Positions 33,547 through 41,909 are shown, counted from the first letter of the stretch. The stretch is DNA of 64,000 nucleotides from Pyrobaculum arsenaticum DSM 13514 (GCF_000016385.1 NC_009376.1:1674001-1738000), one strand, 5' to 3'. Notes: generated by a model not told the origin, from the letters alone. Numbers and translations are program-made.

Positions 33547-33855
33547 TCACAGTGTGTTTACGAACTCTGCCATTAGGTAAAGCAAAACGGCGCCTATCAG
33601 CATCCCGCGCCCACTGTACTTATTCAGACCTGAGAAGTACAGGAACGCCCCCACGAGGCCTAGAATTGCTGACATCGTCTTTGAAATAGTTATAATATGT
33701 GTTTTTAGGATATTTTTTAGATTTTCTAGGAAATATTCAACAGACTTTAAAATATTTTCAATAATTATGTTAATTTTTGCAAATGGATCTGTCGAGTTGG
33801 TGACCGCGGCGACTAGGGGGGCTAATATGAGAATGGCTACCACAACACTCTTCAC
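33547..33855 (-). CDS. small secreted membrane protein with pilin-like (VirB2/TedC/CedA1-like) topology
   Basis: 102 residues. A signal peptide (MKSVVVAILILAPLVAA), an amphipathic stretch rich in Ile/Asn/Lys (20-55), then two hydrophobic helices (about 56-75 and 85-102) joined by a short basic loop 'LNKYSGRGML'. This is the layout of VirB2/TrbC pilins and of the conjugation-like DNA-import pilins described for Crenarchaea (CedA1, and TedC in Pyrobaculum). Sequence identity to those could not be checked, and no partner ATPase is nearby. An ordinary small membrane protein is the alternative. Confidence 0.55.
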   Translation of the reverse strand: MKSVVVAILILAPLVAAVTNSTDPFAKINIIIENILKSVEYFLENLKNILKTHIITISKTMSAILGLVGAFLYFSGLNKYSGRGMLIGAVLLYLMAEFVNTL

Positions 33856-33880
33856 AACTATCTACAGCCTTTTTAACCAC

Positions 33881-34777
33881 CTATACCTCCACCTCTCTGT
33901 TCCCGAGCCTTATCTTTAGTCTTACGTTTCTAGCTCTGGGGCTTCTGGGGTGGAGGCCTTCGCTGTCATACATAACTGTGCCGTCGTCTTGGACGTACTC
34001 GTTTGGCTTAGCCGCGACCATGGCGTGTCTGAAAAGCCTTGTGCCGATCTGCACCGTGTCTTTTGTCCTTCCGGTACATATGTGCGCCGGGACAGATACC
34101 ATCTCCGCTATTTTCCTAGCCGCCTCTATGCTCCCAGCTACGTTTAGCCCCTGTATCTTGTACCCCATCGCCCTCAGCCGCTCGGCGTTTGCCTCGGAGG
34201 CGTCTAGCTCGTTTATGTTCACAAAGCTTATGTAAGGCGCAATGGCGTTTATCGCCTCTGCTATCTGCCTCTCAAAGCCGGGTAAAGCCGGGACCTCCGC
34301 GCCGAGGGTCTTGCTGGCCGCCGCCAGCGCCTTTAGGTACTTCTCCCGGCCTGCCGCCTGCTCCTTAGCGGTTATGTGTATCCGCACCTCGTCTACCCTG
34401 CTAGACGCAATAACGCCAGTCCTTTTGCTGTTTAGGTTTAGTATGTGGGTGTACATGTGGATGTGGAAGCCGTCGCCGAACTCCCTCTTCAACAAGTCGG
34501 CCACCTCCTTGACCCGCTCGGCGACTACCGAGGGGTCGCCTCCAGTAATTGCCGCGCCGTCTGAGCCATATTCGGCCACTACCTCGGGTATGTCCTCCAG
34601 CCTCTGCACAGGCACATCGTTAACGTATATGACATCTTTTCCGAATCTGTCGTCTCCCACAGGGCAGTAGAAGCAGCTAAGTGGGCACAACCCCGTTATG
34701 AAGATCACACTCTTCGCGCCTAGCAGACAGAGCTCGCACCCCTTTGCCACGCCGCCTCGCACTGTAATATTATACAC
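33881..34777 (-). CDS. radical SAM protein (COG2108-like)
   Basis: 298 residues starting GTG 34777. 'GLCPLSCFYCPVGDDRFGKD' contains CxxxCxxC (C31, C35, C38), the [4Fe-4S]-SAM site; an earlier CxxC (C14, C17) and a late Cys in 'AHICTGRTKD' may bind a second metal. 'AAITGGDPSVV' is the GGE-like SAM motif. The family is related to pyruvate-formate-lyase activating enzymes, but its substrate is unknown. Divergent from the ThermoDBP-like gene. Confidence 0.88.
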   Translation of the reverse strand: MYNITVRGGVAKGCELCLLGAKSVIFITGLCPLSCFYCPVGDDRFGKDVIYVNDVPVQRLEDIPEVVAEYGSDGAAITGGDPSVVAERVKEVADLLKREFGDGFHIHMYTHILNLNSKRTGVIASSRVDEVRIHITAKEQAAGREKYLKALAAASKTLGAEVPALPGFERQIAEAINAIAPYISFVNINELDASEANAERLRAMGYKIQGLNVAGSIEAARKIAEMVSVPAHICTGRTKDTVQIGTRLFRHAMVAAKPNEYVQDDGTVMYDSEGLHPRSPRARNVRLKIRLGNREVEV

Positions 34778-34790
34778 GACCTACGCATGG

Positions 34791-34802
34791 ATATTTATTT
34801 AT
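34791..34802 (+). promoter_or_regulatory. TATA element of the ThermoDBP-like gene
   Basis: ATATTTATTTAT, centred about 24-26 nt before ATG 34819, is one of the strongest A/T runs in the window and fits a highly expressed leaderless gene. Confidence 0.6.
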
Positions 34803-34818
34803 AAGCTGTAATCTATAC

Positions 34819-35382
34819 ATGGCTGAGGAAGAGAGGACTATTGAAAGGGCTCACTTAGTGGAGAGAGGGGGGCGACAGATTCTCGTCATCAGGTGGAATA
34901 CTGGCAAGACCTCGGCTGGAAGGCTGTTTGGCAGATACGGTGTAGGTGGGAGGCCGGATTTCTTTAGGCTACTCTTTGGCGCAGTCGCTGGGTCGCTTAG
35001 GGAGAAGTTCGGGCCGCAGGGTGAGGATCTTTTCAATAAGATTAGGGACTCCGACGAGTTTAGGAGAAGTACCCGAGAGATGTTCGACGCCATGAAAGAG
35101 TGGTTTTTCAACGAGCTGTCGCCTAAATACGGCCTAGACAAAGGCGACATCTTCATGCTTATCACAGAGGTGGAGGTGGATCTCGCAACAGGCGAGTTGC
35201 GGTGGCTGAAGGACAAAACAGAGTTCTACTACTGGGTGCGTAGTGACAGATGTCAACAATCCGTCGCCCCCCGCGAGTGTAAAGAACTGGCAGAGGAGAA
35301 CGCAAGGCTGAGACAAGAAGTGGAGAAGCTACGCGACGAGCTAAACCAGATCAAGAACAAGCTGGCCAGCCTCCTTAAGTAA
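34819..35382 (+). CDS. ThermoDBP-like single-stranded DNA-binding protein
   Basis: 187 residues: a basic and aromatic N-terminal domain (about 1-148; 'RWNTGKTSAGRLFGRYGVGG', 'FNKIRDSDEFRRSTREMFDAM') and a C-terminal leucine zipper (about 152-187; leucines or isoleucines at seven-residue steps in 'LAEENARLRQEVEKLRDEL'). In Thermoproteales the usual OB-fold SSB is replaced by ThermoDBP, a protein of about 150-200 residues with exactly this build. Assignment rests on size, layout and taxon, not on an alignment. The 3' end overlaps the Nudix gene by 42 nt. Confidence 0.6.
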   Translation: MAEEERTIERAHLVERGGRQILVIRWNTGKTSAGRLFGRYGVGGRPDFFRLLFGAVAGSLREKFGPQGEDLFNKIRDSDEFRRSTREMFDAMKEWFFNELSPKYGLDKGDIFMLITEVEVDLATGELRWLKDKTEFYYWVRSDRCQQSVAPRECKELAEENARLRQEVEKLRDELNQIKNKLASLLK

Positions 35383-35835
35383 GTACAGGTACCAACTCTT
35401 CAGCTTCCACTTCTGGAACTCAAACCTCCCGTAAATCTTTTCACCCCGCAACACTAGTGGAAGCCAATAGCGGTCGTCTTCCCACATCTTCTCATATGGG
35501 ATCTCGCTTACGCTGAACCACAGGGGAGCCGCCTCGTCGCTTTCCCGTGGCTGCCCCACGTAATCCGACGTCGTGTAGACGTGGACGTAATGCGCCGACT
35601 CCACAGCGCCATCTTCCCAGTTCCAGAATTCCAACAAGCCGCGCCACCTGAGGCCGAGTGGCCGCACGCCTATTTCCTCCTCGGCCTCCCTCGCAACTGC
35701 CTCTTCGGGGGTCTCCCCCGGCTTCACTTTTCCTCCCACGCCGTTGTATCGACCTGCGCCGAGGCCACGTTTTTTCAGTATAAGCAATACCTTGTCGCCC
35801 GCTGTGATGTACAGAAGCGTCTCTATGTATATCAC
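35341..35835 (-). CDS. Nudix hydrolase (MutT/8-oxo-dGTPase-like)
   Basis: 164 residues. The Nudix box is complete: 'GGKVKPGETPEEAVAREAEEEIGV' read as G-x5-E-x7-REAEEEIG. The N-terminal 'LLYITAGDKVLLILKKRGLG' and 'NGVGGKV' fit MutT-type enzymes that hydrolyse oxidised purine nucleotides. The start overlaps the aminotransferase stop by four bases (one operon), and the last 42 nt overlap the convergent ThermoDBP-like gene. Confidence 0.88.
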   Translation of the reverse strand: MIYIETLLYITAGDKVLLILKKRGLGAGRYNGVGGKVKPGETPEEAVAREAEEEIGVRPLGLRWRGLLEFWNWEDGAVESAHYVHVYTTSDYVGQPRESDEAAPLWFSVSEIPYEKMWEDDRYWLPLVLRGEKIYGRFEFQKWKLKSWYLYLLKEAGQLVLDLV

Positions 35836-37010
35836 GCGTTGAGGGCTTCGCCTATTCTACGAATTCCTTCGTCTATCCTCTGCGGCGTCTCGGTGACAAA
35901 GGATATGCGCACAGCCGCCTTGTAGTACTCACTGAAATAAGACCCCGGCACTACGGCCACGCCGTGTCTCTCCAGTAGATCTCTGGCGAAGCTCTCACTG
36001 TCGTTTAAGTACCTAGATAGGTCCACAAAGATAAACATCGAGCCGGCGGGCACTGCGAACTTGGCCTCGGGGATATACTTCCGCAACGCCGTCACCGCCA
36101 CGTCTCTCTTCTGGCGGTAGATCTCCACAACTTCTCTTATATAGCGCATTCTGACCTCAGAGCGTAGGTAGAGGGCCACAAGTCTCTGGGCAAACGAGGG
36201 CGGACAGTACACCATCTCCTCATTGACCAGCTTAATCTTGGGCATAACCTCAGCTGGGCCGTAGACATAGCCGAGCCTCCACCCAGGTATAGCGGGGTCT
36301 TTTGAAAAGGTGTTTATTGAAATGGTGCGCTCTGGAGCCAGCTTATAGAAGTAGACATGGTTGCCCTCATATATGAGTGTCTTGTACGCCTCATCTGTGA
36401 GAATCCAGAAGTCGAAATCTCTCGCCAAATCGGCTATTGCCCTAGCCACGTCCTCTCTAAGAACACGGCCAGTGGGGTTGTCTGGAGTCACTATTATCAT
36501 CGCCTTGGTCCTCCTGCTCACTACAGATTTTAACACCTCCACTTCAGGCTGGAACCCCTTCTCCAGCCGAGTGCCCGCTGTCTTAACCACAGCTCCGAAG
36601 TACTCCAACAACGGCCGATACCCAAAGTATGTGGGATCCATCACCACTACCTCATCGCCGGGCTCTATCAGCACGGCAAGCGTGGAAAACATAGCGGCTT
36701 GGCCACCAGCAGTCAACACTATCTGCTCGGGGGACACCTCTAGACCGCCTAGTTTCTTCAAATCCTCAGATATGGCTTCTCTAGTCTCGTAGATACCCTG
36801 ACTGGGCGTGTAGCCGTACAGCTCCATTGAGTCTACCTTTAACAACTCCGCCATGGCCTCTCTTACCTCACGAGGTGGGGGTATCGAGGGCTGACCGGTC
36901 GAGAGAAGTATTACGTCTCTTTTCTCTCTTCTAAGCCTTTCACGAAGCTCGTCTATTTTACGTGTAGGAGACTCTCGGAGTGCCCCTATCCTGGGAGATA
37001 AGCCTCTCAT
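35832..37010 (-). CDS. class I/II PLP-dependent aminotransferase (aspartate aminotransferase type)
   Basis: 392 residues. 'LSTGQPSIPPPREVREAM', 'TAGGQAAMFSTLAVLIEPGDEV' (cofactor phosphate loop), 'VTPDNPTGRVL' (NPTG), 'LTDEAYKTLIY' (Asp and Tyr contacting PLP) and 'NTFSKDPAIPGWRLGY' (Schiff-base Lys) are all present. Transfers the amino group of aspartate or another amino acid to 2-oxoglutarate; specificity unresolved. TATATATATG (37031-37040) is 26 nt before ATG 37010. Confidence 0.92.
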   Translation of the reverse strand: MRGLSPRIGALRESPTRKIDELRERLRREKRDVILLSTGQPSIPPPREVREAMAELLKVDSMELYGYTPSQGIYETREAISEDLKKLGGLEVSPEQIVLTAGGQAAMFSTLAVLIEPGDEVVVMDPTYFGYRPLLEYFGAVVKTAGTRLEKGFQPEVEVLKSVVSRRTKAMIIVTPDNPTGRVLREDVARAIADLARDFDFWILTDEAYKTLIYEGNHVYFYKLAPERTISINTFSKDPAIPGWRLGYVYGPAEVMPKIKLVNEEMVYCPPSFAQRLVALYLRSEVRMRYIREVVEIYRQKRDVAVTALRKYIPEAKFAVPAGSMFIFVDLSRYLNDSESFARDLLERHGVAVVPGSYFSEYYKAAVRISFVTETPQRIDEGIRRIGEALNA

Positions 37011-37067
37011 CGTGCTAGGGGGCAGGTTACTATATATATGTTTACGTGTACGTTTTTTGTAAAGGGG

Positions 37068-37075
37068 ATATATAA
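37068..37075 (+). promoter_or_regulatory. TATA element for the 46-aa RHH-like gene
   Basis: ATATATAA is centred 25-26 nt before ATG 37096 and supports this small gene. The separate element at 37031-37040 serves the divergent aminotransferase. Confidence 0.55.
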
Positions 37076-37095
37076 CTCTGCCTTAGCAACACTAC

Positions 37096-37236
37096 ATGGA
37101 ACAGATTGTCATTCCCCTCTCTGAAGACGAACTAAAACAAATATATGATGTGTGTAGGAGGTATAACTTTGAAACTCTTGATGATTGTATTAATATGGCC
37201 TTGGCGAGGCTTATTTATATATATAAAGGCTCATAA
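37096..37236 (+). CDS. 46-aa ribbon-helix-helix-like protein
   Basis: ATG 37096 to TAA 37234-37236 encodes 46 residues. The pattern 'EQIVIPLSEDELKQIYD' (short strand, then helix) and 'NFETLDDCINMALARLIY' (second helix) is that of CopG/RHH DNA-binding proteins, although the first strand is less basic than in typical repressors. The TATA spacing strongly suggests a real gene. It ends six bases inside the convergent nurA 3' end. It could regulate a neighbour or act as an antitoxin, but no toxin gene is seen. Confidence 0.6.
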   Translation: MEQIVIPLSEDELKQIYDVCRRYNFETLDDCINMALARLIYIYKGS

Positions 37237-37977
37237 GAGATCTCTGATCTGGGGCGGCGTGCCTAAAATACTTGACGCAACAGTTCTTAGAGTTTTTAAG
37301 AATTCTCTGTTTACTCTTGCTAAGTGGTGGGCTGTCCTAAGTCTTATTGGATATTTCCTAAACAACGGACATAGCAAATCCCCCGGTATATTTTCTGGAA
37401 ATTCTACATAGAGTACCCATTCTGATTTGAAATACGTACCCATAAGCCCGCCGATTTTCACAGGCTCTAAGAAAGAGCCTGGTGGCGCATCGCGGAGAAG
37501 CAATGCGGCTACATCTCTCTCCCCCAGCGTCTTGACCAGATGTACGAAAACATCTCTAAGCTCAGCGTCGCGTATTCTTGGTCCGTATCTAACTAGGCGC
37601 GGATCTTTCGAGACGCCTATTACCCCCGTGTCGTGGACATACGGAGTTAGTGGCCCATCAACCAACACCAATTGCGACTTTATAGACTCTGCGAAGTTTA
37701 TTTCATTTATCCTAGCCACCAGGTGAGGGTTTTCTGAAACTTTTGTTACTACAAATTTTTTCCTTATATCTCGTCCTACTGCTACCATTATCTGCACCAA
37801 GACGTCTGAATTGCCTATTCGCCTCAACACGTACCCCGAGTCAACGGCGTAATAATCAGGACGCTCATCTCCGTTGCACCACACCACAAGTCTCTTAAGC
37901 TCATCTGGGATATCGGCCCTCTTCGCGGAGATCTCCAACTCCGCAAGCCTAAGGATTTCAGATAGGAGCTGGCGCAT
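37231..37977 (-). CDS. nurA: NurA-type 5'-3' nuclease
   Basis: 248 residues with the NurA layout: 'YYAVDSGYVLRR' (metal Asp at 46), 'SQLVLVDGPLTPY' (Asp 107), 'GVIGVSKDPRL' (S-K-x-x-R) and C-terminal 'YPIRLRTAHHLARVNREF' with the conserved His. NurA nucleases resect DNA ends together with the HerA translocase and Mre11-Rad50. Here the partner genes are different: it is the last of three genes (gap of zero bases to the 170-aa gene) headed by a 952-aa ATPase without a HerA signature. Confidence 0.85.
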   Translation of the reverse strand: MRQLLSEILRLAELEISAKRADIPDELKRLVVWCNGDERPDYYAVDSGYVLRRIGNSDVLVQIMVAVGRDIRKKFVVTKVSENPHLVARINEINFAESIKSQLVLVDGPLTPYVHDTGVIGVSKDPRLVRYGPRIRDAELRDVFVHLVKTLGERDVAALLLRDAPPGSFLEPVKIGGLMGTYFKSEWVLYVEFPENIPGDLLCPLFRKYPIRLRTAHHLARVNREFLKTLRTVASSILGTPPQIRDLL

Positions 37978-38490
37978 TTAATACACCTCGTCTATGAGCC
38001 GTTCAAAAAGCTTCTTCAACGTATCTCTATCTACGCCGCTTAGCACATCTTCGAGGTGGGGTGGCAATCTGCTCTCCTCGCCGTCTAGGTATTTTTTCAA
38101 CGTTGCAAGAGTGGGCGATTTTTTATAACGCCGCCTCTCGGCTACTACTATTTCTTTGAGTTGCCTCAATGTGGTGTCTATGTCTAGTCCCGATTTTCTC
38201 AAAGCCTCAAGTAACTCCTTCTCTAAAAGACCTGCCTCAATGTAAAGAGATAGTGGTATGCCCTTGATGTAGATCTTGCTCCCCACTACAGACGCCACAA
38301 GCTTCTTCGTATATTTGCCAATGCCTATTGGCACTCCGCCCTCCACAGCTCCCGTTGCGATTATTGACTTTAGTTCTCTTCCGCTTAGGATAATTACGTC
38401 GTAGAACTGCGGCGACCCCCTTGCATCTATAACGACGTCGCCTTCGTGAACCTCCTCGCCCTCTTTGAGAATGACTACTCTAAGCGACAT
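37978..38490 (-). CDS. 170-aa protein of unknown function in the nurA operon
   Basis: 170 residues, no recognised family. Residues 1-85 are beta-rich ('VVILKEGEEVHEGDVVIDA', 'VEGGVPIGIGKYTKKLVASV'); residues 90-170 are helical and basic ('AERRRYKKSPTLATLKKYL'). The start lies 11 bases inside the ATPase gene and the stop abuts the nurA start, so it is co-translated and its product probably works with both. An adaptor role between ATPase and nuclease is inference. Confidence 0.75.
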   Translation of the reverse strand: MSLRVVILKEGEEVHEGDVVIDARGSPQFYDVIILSGRELKSIIATGAVEGGVPIGIGKYTKKLVASVVGSKIYIKGIPLSLYIEAGLLEKELLEALRKSGLDIDTTLRQLKEIVVAERRRYKKSPTLATLKKYLDGEESRLPPHLEDVLSGVDRDTLKKLFERLIDEVY

Positions 38491-41338
38491 ACCTCTTTTC
38501 CACCGCCCCGGCCTTGTGGAGTATTTCCAGTTCTTTTTCCACCTCCTCCCTGTTGAGGCCCGTCTCCTTGGCTAGTTCGTCTACGTCTAACACGGCGCCT
38601 TTTCCCCTTTTGGCGATGACCTCGATCAACCTCTTTTTAACTCCGAGTTTACTGGCCACTGCCGATGTGGCACTTTCTAAGTCCTCTGTCTCTATGCCGA
38701 ATTTTGACCTAATCCAGTCAAGTGCAACCTTTTTTGACCTCTCTAGCTCGATCAGTTCTGCGTACCTCTTCTCAATTTCAGAAATGCGTATTCTCAGGTG
38801 GGCCGCATACTCGTCAAGCCACGGCTCCGGCAACTCTAACAACAGAGATAAATCCCTCTCTACATTTATCTCCGACCCAACTGCCTCTGCCATGTGTCTA
38901 GCGGAGGCCCACATATTAGCAATCTCCTCCGCCTTCTGGGCTATTAGCTCCTCCCTCCTCACCACTTCCTCATTCAGCCTCGCTAAGTCGATAAACTTCC
39001 GCCTCTGCGGGAATTTGTCCAACACTGCCGAGATCTTTCTTAACAACTTAGCCTTCTCCTCCGCCTCACGCTCCAGTTCTGACTTAACTTTCTCGTACTT
39101 CTCTCTTGCTTCGTGCAACTTCAACAGCGCCTCTCTGAGAGTTTTCGCATAGCTCTTCCTATCCTCTACCGATATGTTTATCTCTCCTAAGTCAATTTTC
39201 TTTGCGAGCTTTACCGTGCCTAGGGGCGTCCGCACCTCTACCTCCACCACCCGCAGGGCCTCTATCTGCTTCAAAACCTCAGCTACATAGCTTCTGACAA
39301 TGTCTCCACGATACTTATAAAGCCTCTCGCCCATCGGCACCAGTACGCCTCTCAACTTCATTAACTCCACCACGTCGTCTTCTCTCAGATCTCTCCACAA
39401 GTTTACGGGGAAAAGCGTCGCCACCACTGATTTTAGCTCCTTCTCGTGGATGGAGTCATCAAAAGTCCTCAGCAATATCTCTTCCACTGCGTGATAAGCC
39501 GCGAGGCCTTCGACCTCCTCTCCAGCATCTAGCGCCTCGGCCGCCTTTAATAGTGCTATAAATCTCTTCTCCCTACCTCTCTTTAAGGCCAGCGTATATC
39601 GTAATATCTGCTCCCTCGACTTCTCTCTGCCCAATCTCACCGCGTCGACAAAGCTCGGGGGCTTCCCCTCTCTTTTAAGGAACTTGTCTATTGCGTGTCT
39701 TATCAGCTCGTGTCTCAACTTCTCGTATTTATCGGCCCCGTATATCTCGAGCGTCGCGAAGTTGGATACTGGGTTGGGGAAGAAGCGCTTCCAGTAGGCT
39801 GACATCAGTGGGGATATTGCTTGTTGTATAGTTTCTGAGAGCAGTACCCTGCTTACGATGAAGATGTTTAGGTAGTCTACCACATATCCGTTCACGACTC
39901 CTTGAGCTGTTATGTGAGACAACGCCTCTGTAATTTTTCTAAGATCCTCCTCCCTGTCTATGTAGAGAAATAGATATGCCTCGCGGAGGCCCATATTGTT
40001 CTGCCAAACGGCGTAGCCGCAACAGACTCTCAGCTTAATTCCATCAACCCCCAGCGCCTTCTCCACCTCTTCTAGCAGAGCGTTGGGGTTCTCAAGGCGC
40101 TGTCCGTACTCCCGCGATAGTGCAGCTATCGTCTGGGCTTCTTCCCAGCCGACCAGCTTGGCCACTTCCTCCGCGGCTATGTAACGCTTGCCAACTAGGT
40201 ACCTCTCAAGGCCCAGTTCCTCCTCAGATACGAGGTAGACGTAGAGTTTTCCCTCCTCCAACAGTGTGTAGTACAAATAGGGCTCAAAGGAGATGTTTTT
40301 AGGATCTTTGAGATCTAGCTCTGCCCCTCTGGCTATTAAGTACTCCCTCGCCGTGCTCAACGCGTCTTTATCGTCAAAAGGTATCCTGTAGACATACACC
40401 TCTTTCAAATATGGCTTTTTGACATCTACCGGGATTGCCGCAAAAGCTAGTTCTAGAACCTCGTCGTCTATATCTGGGTTGAGCCCTTCCTCTCTCAGCA
40501 GGTGGGCGAGGCGGTGCCCCTCCTTCTTTAGCTGAAAGAGCCTCGCCATTAGCTTCAAAAGCGGCCTCGGCGCTACCTCGCCTTTCTTCTTCGCCAAGTG
40601 GTAAACTGCGGCTAGTTCTTGTAGAGTAAAGGGGTCCAACGGGTTGAGGGCCCCCGCCTCGATCTTCTTCATCCTCTCACCTGCTGAGTATGCCAAAAGT
40701 CTCTGTTTGACCGTCTCTACAAATTGCCAAAAAGGAAACCTCGTGTCTATGACCACCTCTTTGTAGACCCTCCCGCTGGTGAGGTCAAAGACATCGGGCA
40801 CAATGTTTTTCAGAATTGTGTAGTACAGCTGGGGGGTCAGCGCCGCTACTATGGTTATCTTGTTAAACCTCTCCGGATCTCCCAGGAGGTGTTTATAAGA
40901 TCTCGGCTCTAGGAGGGCCCTTATGTAAGTGGCGACTTTTTGTACAGTTTTTACAAACTTCTCATCTCCCAGTACCCCAAGCTTGTGCACAGCCGCTGCG
41001 CGGGATAACTCATCAGCCTCGTCTATTAAGACAAGCATTGGCTTATCCCGTTTCTTGGCGGCGATCTCAATGGCGAACTCCCCCTCAAGCGACAGCGCTG
41101 TCCTATACACGTCAAAGCCCTCCCCCTCAGCCAGCGACTCGAGTTCGTCTAATAATTCGCTTTTCCCCCAGCCATACGGCGCCACGACTACGGCTAGGAC
41201 GTTGTTATTGCCCTCCTTAGCCACTTTCAACGCCTCTTTAAGTTCTTCCAACTCTTTTTCAAAGCCAACTGCCCTATGCCTCCTTGTCAGATGAGTAACT
41301 CCTGAAGGAGAGAACGGTGTGTCCACGAATGCGTACAC
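38480..41338 (-). CDS. 952-aa AAA/STAND-like ATPase with coiled coil and C-terminal winged helix
   Basis: 952 residues starting GTG 41338, with TATA (about 41356-41366) at leaderless distance. Seen: an Orc/Cdc6-like opening 'RRHRAVGFEKELEELKEALK', Walker A 'APYGWGKS' (53-60), Walker B 'MLVLIDEAD' (101-109), a long middle part without recognised motifs, a charged coiled coil (about 735-880) and a C-terminal winged-helix pattern 'VDELAKETGLNREEVEKELEIL'. It does not carry HerA or Rad50 signatures. First gene of the operon with the 170-aa protein and NurA. Predicted role: ATP-driven DNA handling; BREX- or STAND-like ATPases are distant possibilities. Confidence 0.75.
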   Translation of the reverse strand: MYAFVDTPFSPSGVTHLTRRHRAVGFEKELEELKEALKVAKEGNNNVLAVVVAPYGWGKSELLDELESLAEGEGFDVYRTALSLEGEFAIEIAAKKRDKPMLVLIDEADELSRAAAVHKLGVLGDEKFVKTVQKVATYIRALLEPRSYKHLLGDPERFNKITIVAALTPQLYYTILKNIVPDVFDLTSGRVYKEVVIDTRFPFWQFVETVKQRLLAYSAGERMKKIEAGALNPLDPFTLQELAAVYHLAKKKGEVAPRPLLKLMARLFQLKKEGHRLAHLLREEGLNPDIDDEVLELAFAAIPVDVKKPYLKEVYVYRIPFDDKDALSTAREYLIARGAELDLKDPKNISFEPYLYYTLLEEGKLYVYLVSEEELGLERYLVGKRYIAAEEVAKLVGWEEAQTIAALSREYGQRLENPNALLEEVEKALGVDGIKLRVCCGYAVWQNNMGLREAYLFLYIDREEDLRKITEALSHITAQGVVNGYVVDYLNIFIVSRVLLSETIQQAISPLMSAYWKRFFPNPVSNFATLEIYGADKYEKLRHELIRHAIDKFLKREGKPPSFVDAVRLGREKSREQILRYTLALKRGREKRFIALLKAAEALDAGEEVEGLAAYHAVEEILLRTFDDSIHEKELKSVVATLFPVNLWRDLREDDVVELMKLRGVLVPMGERLYKYRGDIVRSYVAEVLKQIEALRVVEVEVRTPLGTVKLAKKIDLGEINISVEDRKSYAKTLREALLKLHEAREKYEKVKSELEREAEEKAKLLRKISAVLDKFPQRRKFIDLARLNEEVVRREELIAQKAEEIANMWASARHMAEAVGSEINVERDLSLLLELPEPWLDEYAAHLRIRISEIEKRYAELIELERSKKVALDWIRSKFGIETEDLESATSAVASKLGVKKRLIEVIAKRGKGAVLDVDELAKETGLNREEVEKELEILHKAGAVEKRYVA

Positions 41339-41355
41339 TAGCTAAATGGCGTACT

Positions 41356-41390
41356 GAGATTTATTTTCTGTAGACAAAATAATAATAGTA
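41356..41390. promoter_or_regulatory. divergent promoter region of the ATPase operon and the acetyltransferase
   Basis: GAGATTTATTTT (41356-41367) gives a minus-strand TATA about 26 nt before GTG 41338. AAAATAATAATAG (41377-41388) lies about 26 nt before GTG 41408 on the plus strand. Confidence 0.5.
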
Positions 41391-41407
41391 GCTTGTTCAG
41401 GCGAGGT

Positions 41408-41898
41408 GTGCTTAGGCGTTGTCAAGCGGCCGATATCCCCCACATATTAGAAGTGGAGAAAAAGTCGTTTAAGCCCGAGGATATCTACAGCGAAGAGTTG
41501 CTCAGATTTCTATGTGCCTACTGTGGTGAACACTCCTTTGTCTATATCAACGACAACGTCTTAGCCGGCTACATTATCACTTGCATAGAAGGGGGGTAGC
41601 CCACGTGATTACAATTGCCGTTGACCCAGAATACAGAAGACGTGGGATTGGCAAGGCGTTGTTATGCACCGCAATGCAGTTACTAGCGGATGGGAAGGTC
41701 TCTGAAGTTTTCCTCGAGGTTAGGGCTTCCAATACAGTTGCACAGGCACTTTACAAATCTGCAGGGTTTGAGCAGGTCGAAGTTCTCAGGTCGTACTACA
41801 GCGACGGCGAGGACGGCTACCGCCTCTCCTTGAGAGACAAGAAAAAGGCGAGGGAGTTCTGCTTATATGTGGAAAAGCCGCTTGATAATGCACGGTAG
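41408..41898 (+). pseudogene. rimI: RimI-type N-acetyltransferase interrupted by a frameshift in a G6 run
   Basis: Two frames together make one GNAT protein of about 163 residues. The first (from GTG 41408) has 'RRCQAADIPHILEVEKKSF' and 'FVYINDNVLAGYIITC'; it stops at TAG 41597-41599. The second contains 'VAHVITIAVDPEYRRRGIGK' (acetyl-CoA loop RRxGIG), 'FLEVRASNTVAQALYKSAGF' and the C-terminal strand. They are joined if the GGGGGG run at 41591-41596 had seven G residues, giving I-E-G-G-V-A-H-V. So this is a homopolymer frameshift: a sequencing error, a phase-variable tract, programmed slippage or a true pseudogene. Intact homologues acetylate N-termini of ribosomal and other proteins. Confidence 0.8.
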
Positions 41899-41909
41899 GT
41901 TACGAGGCA

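Noticed and set aside
38514..39152. 212-codon plus-strand frame rich in Ser
   Set aside because: Antisense to the coiled-coil part of the 952-aa ATPase; Ser-rich composition is the mirror of Glu/Lys codons.
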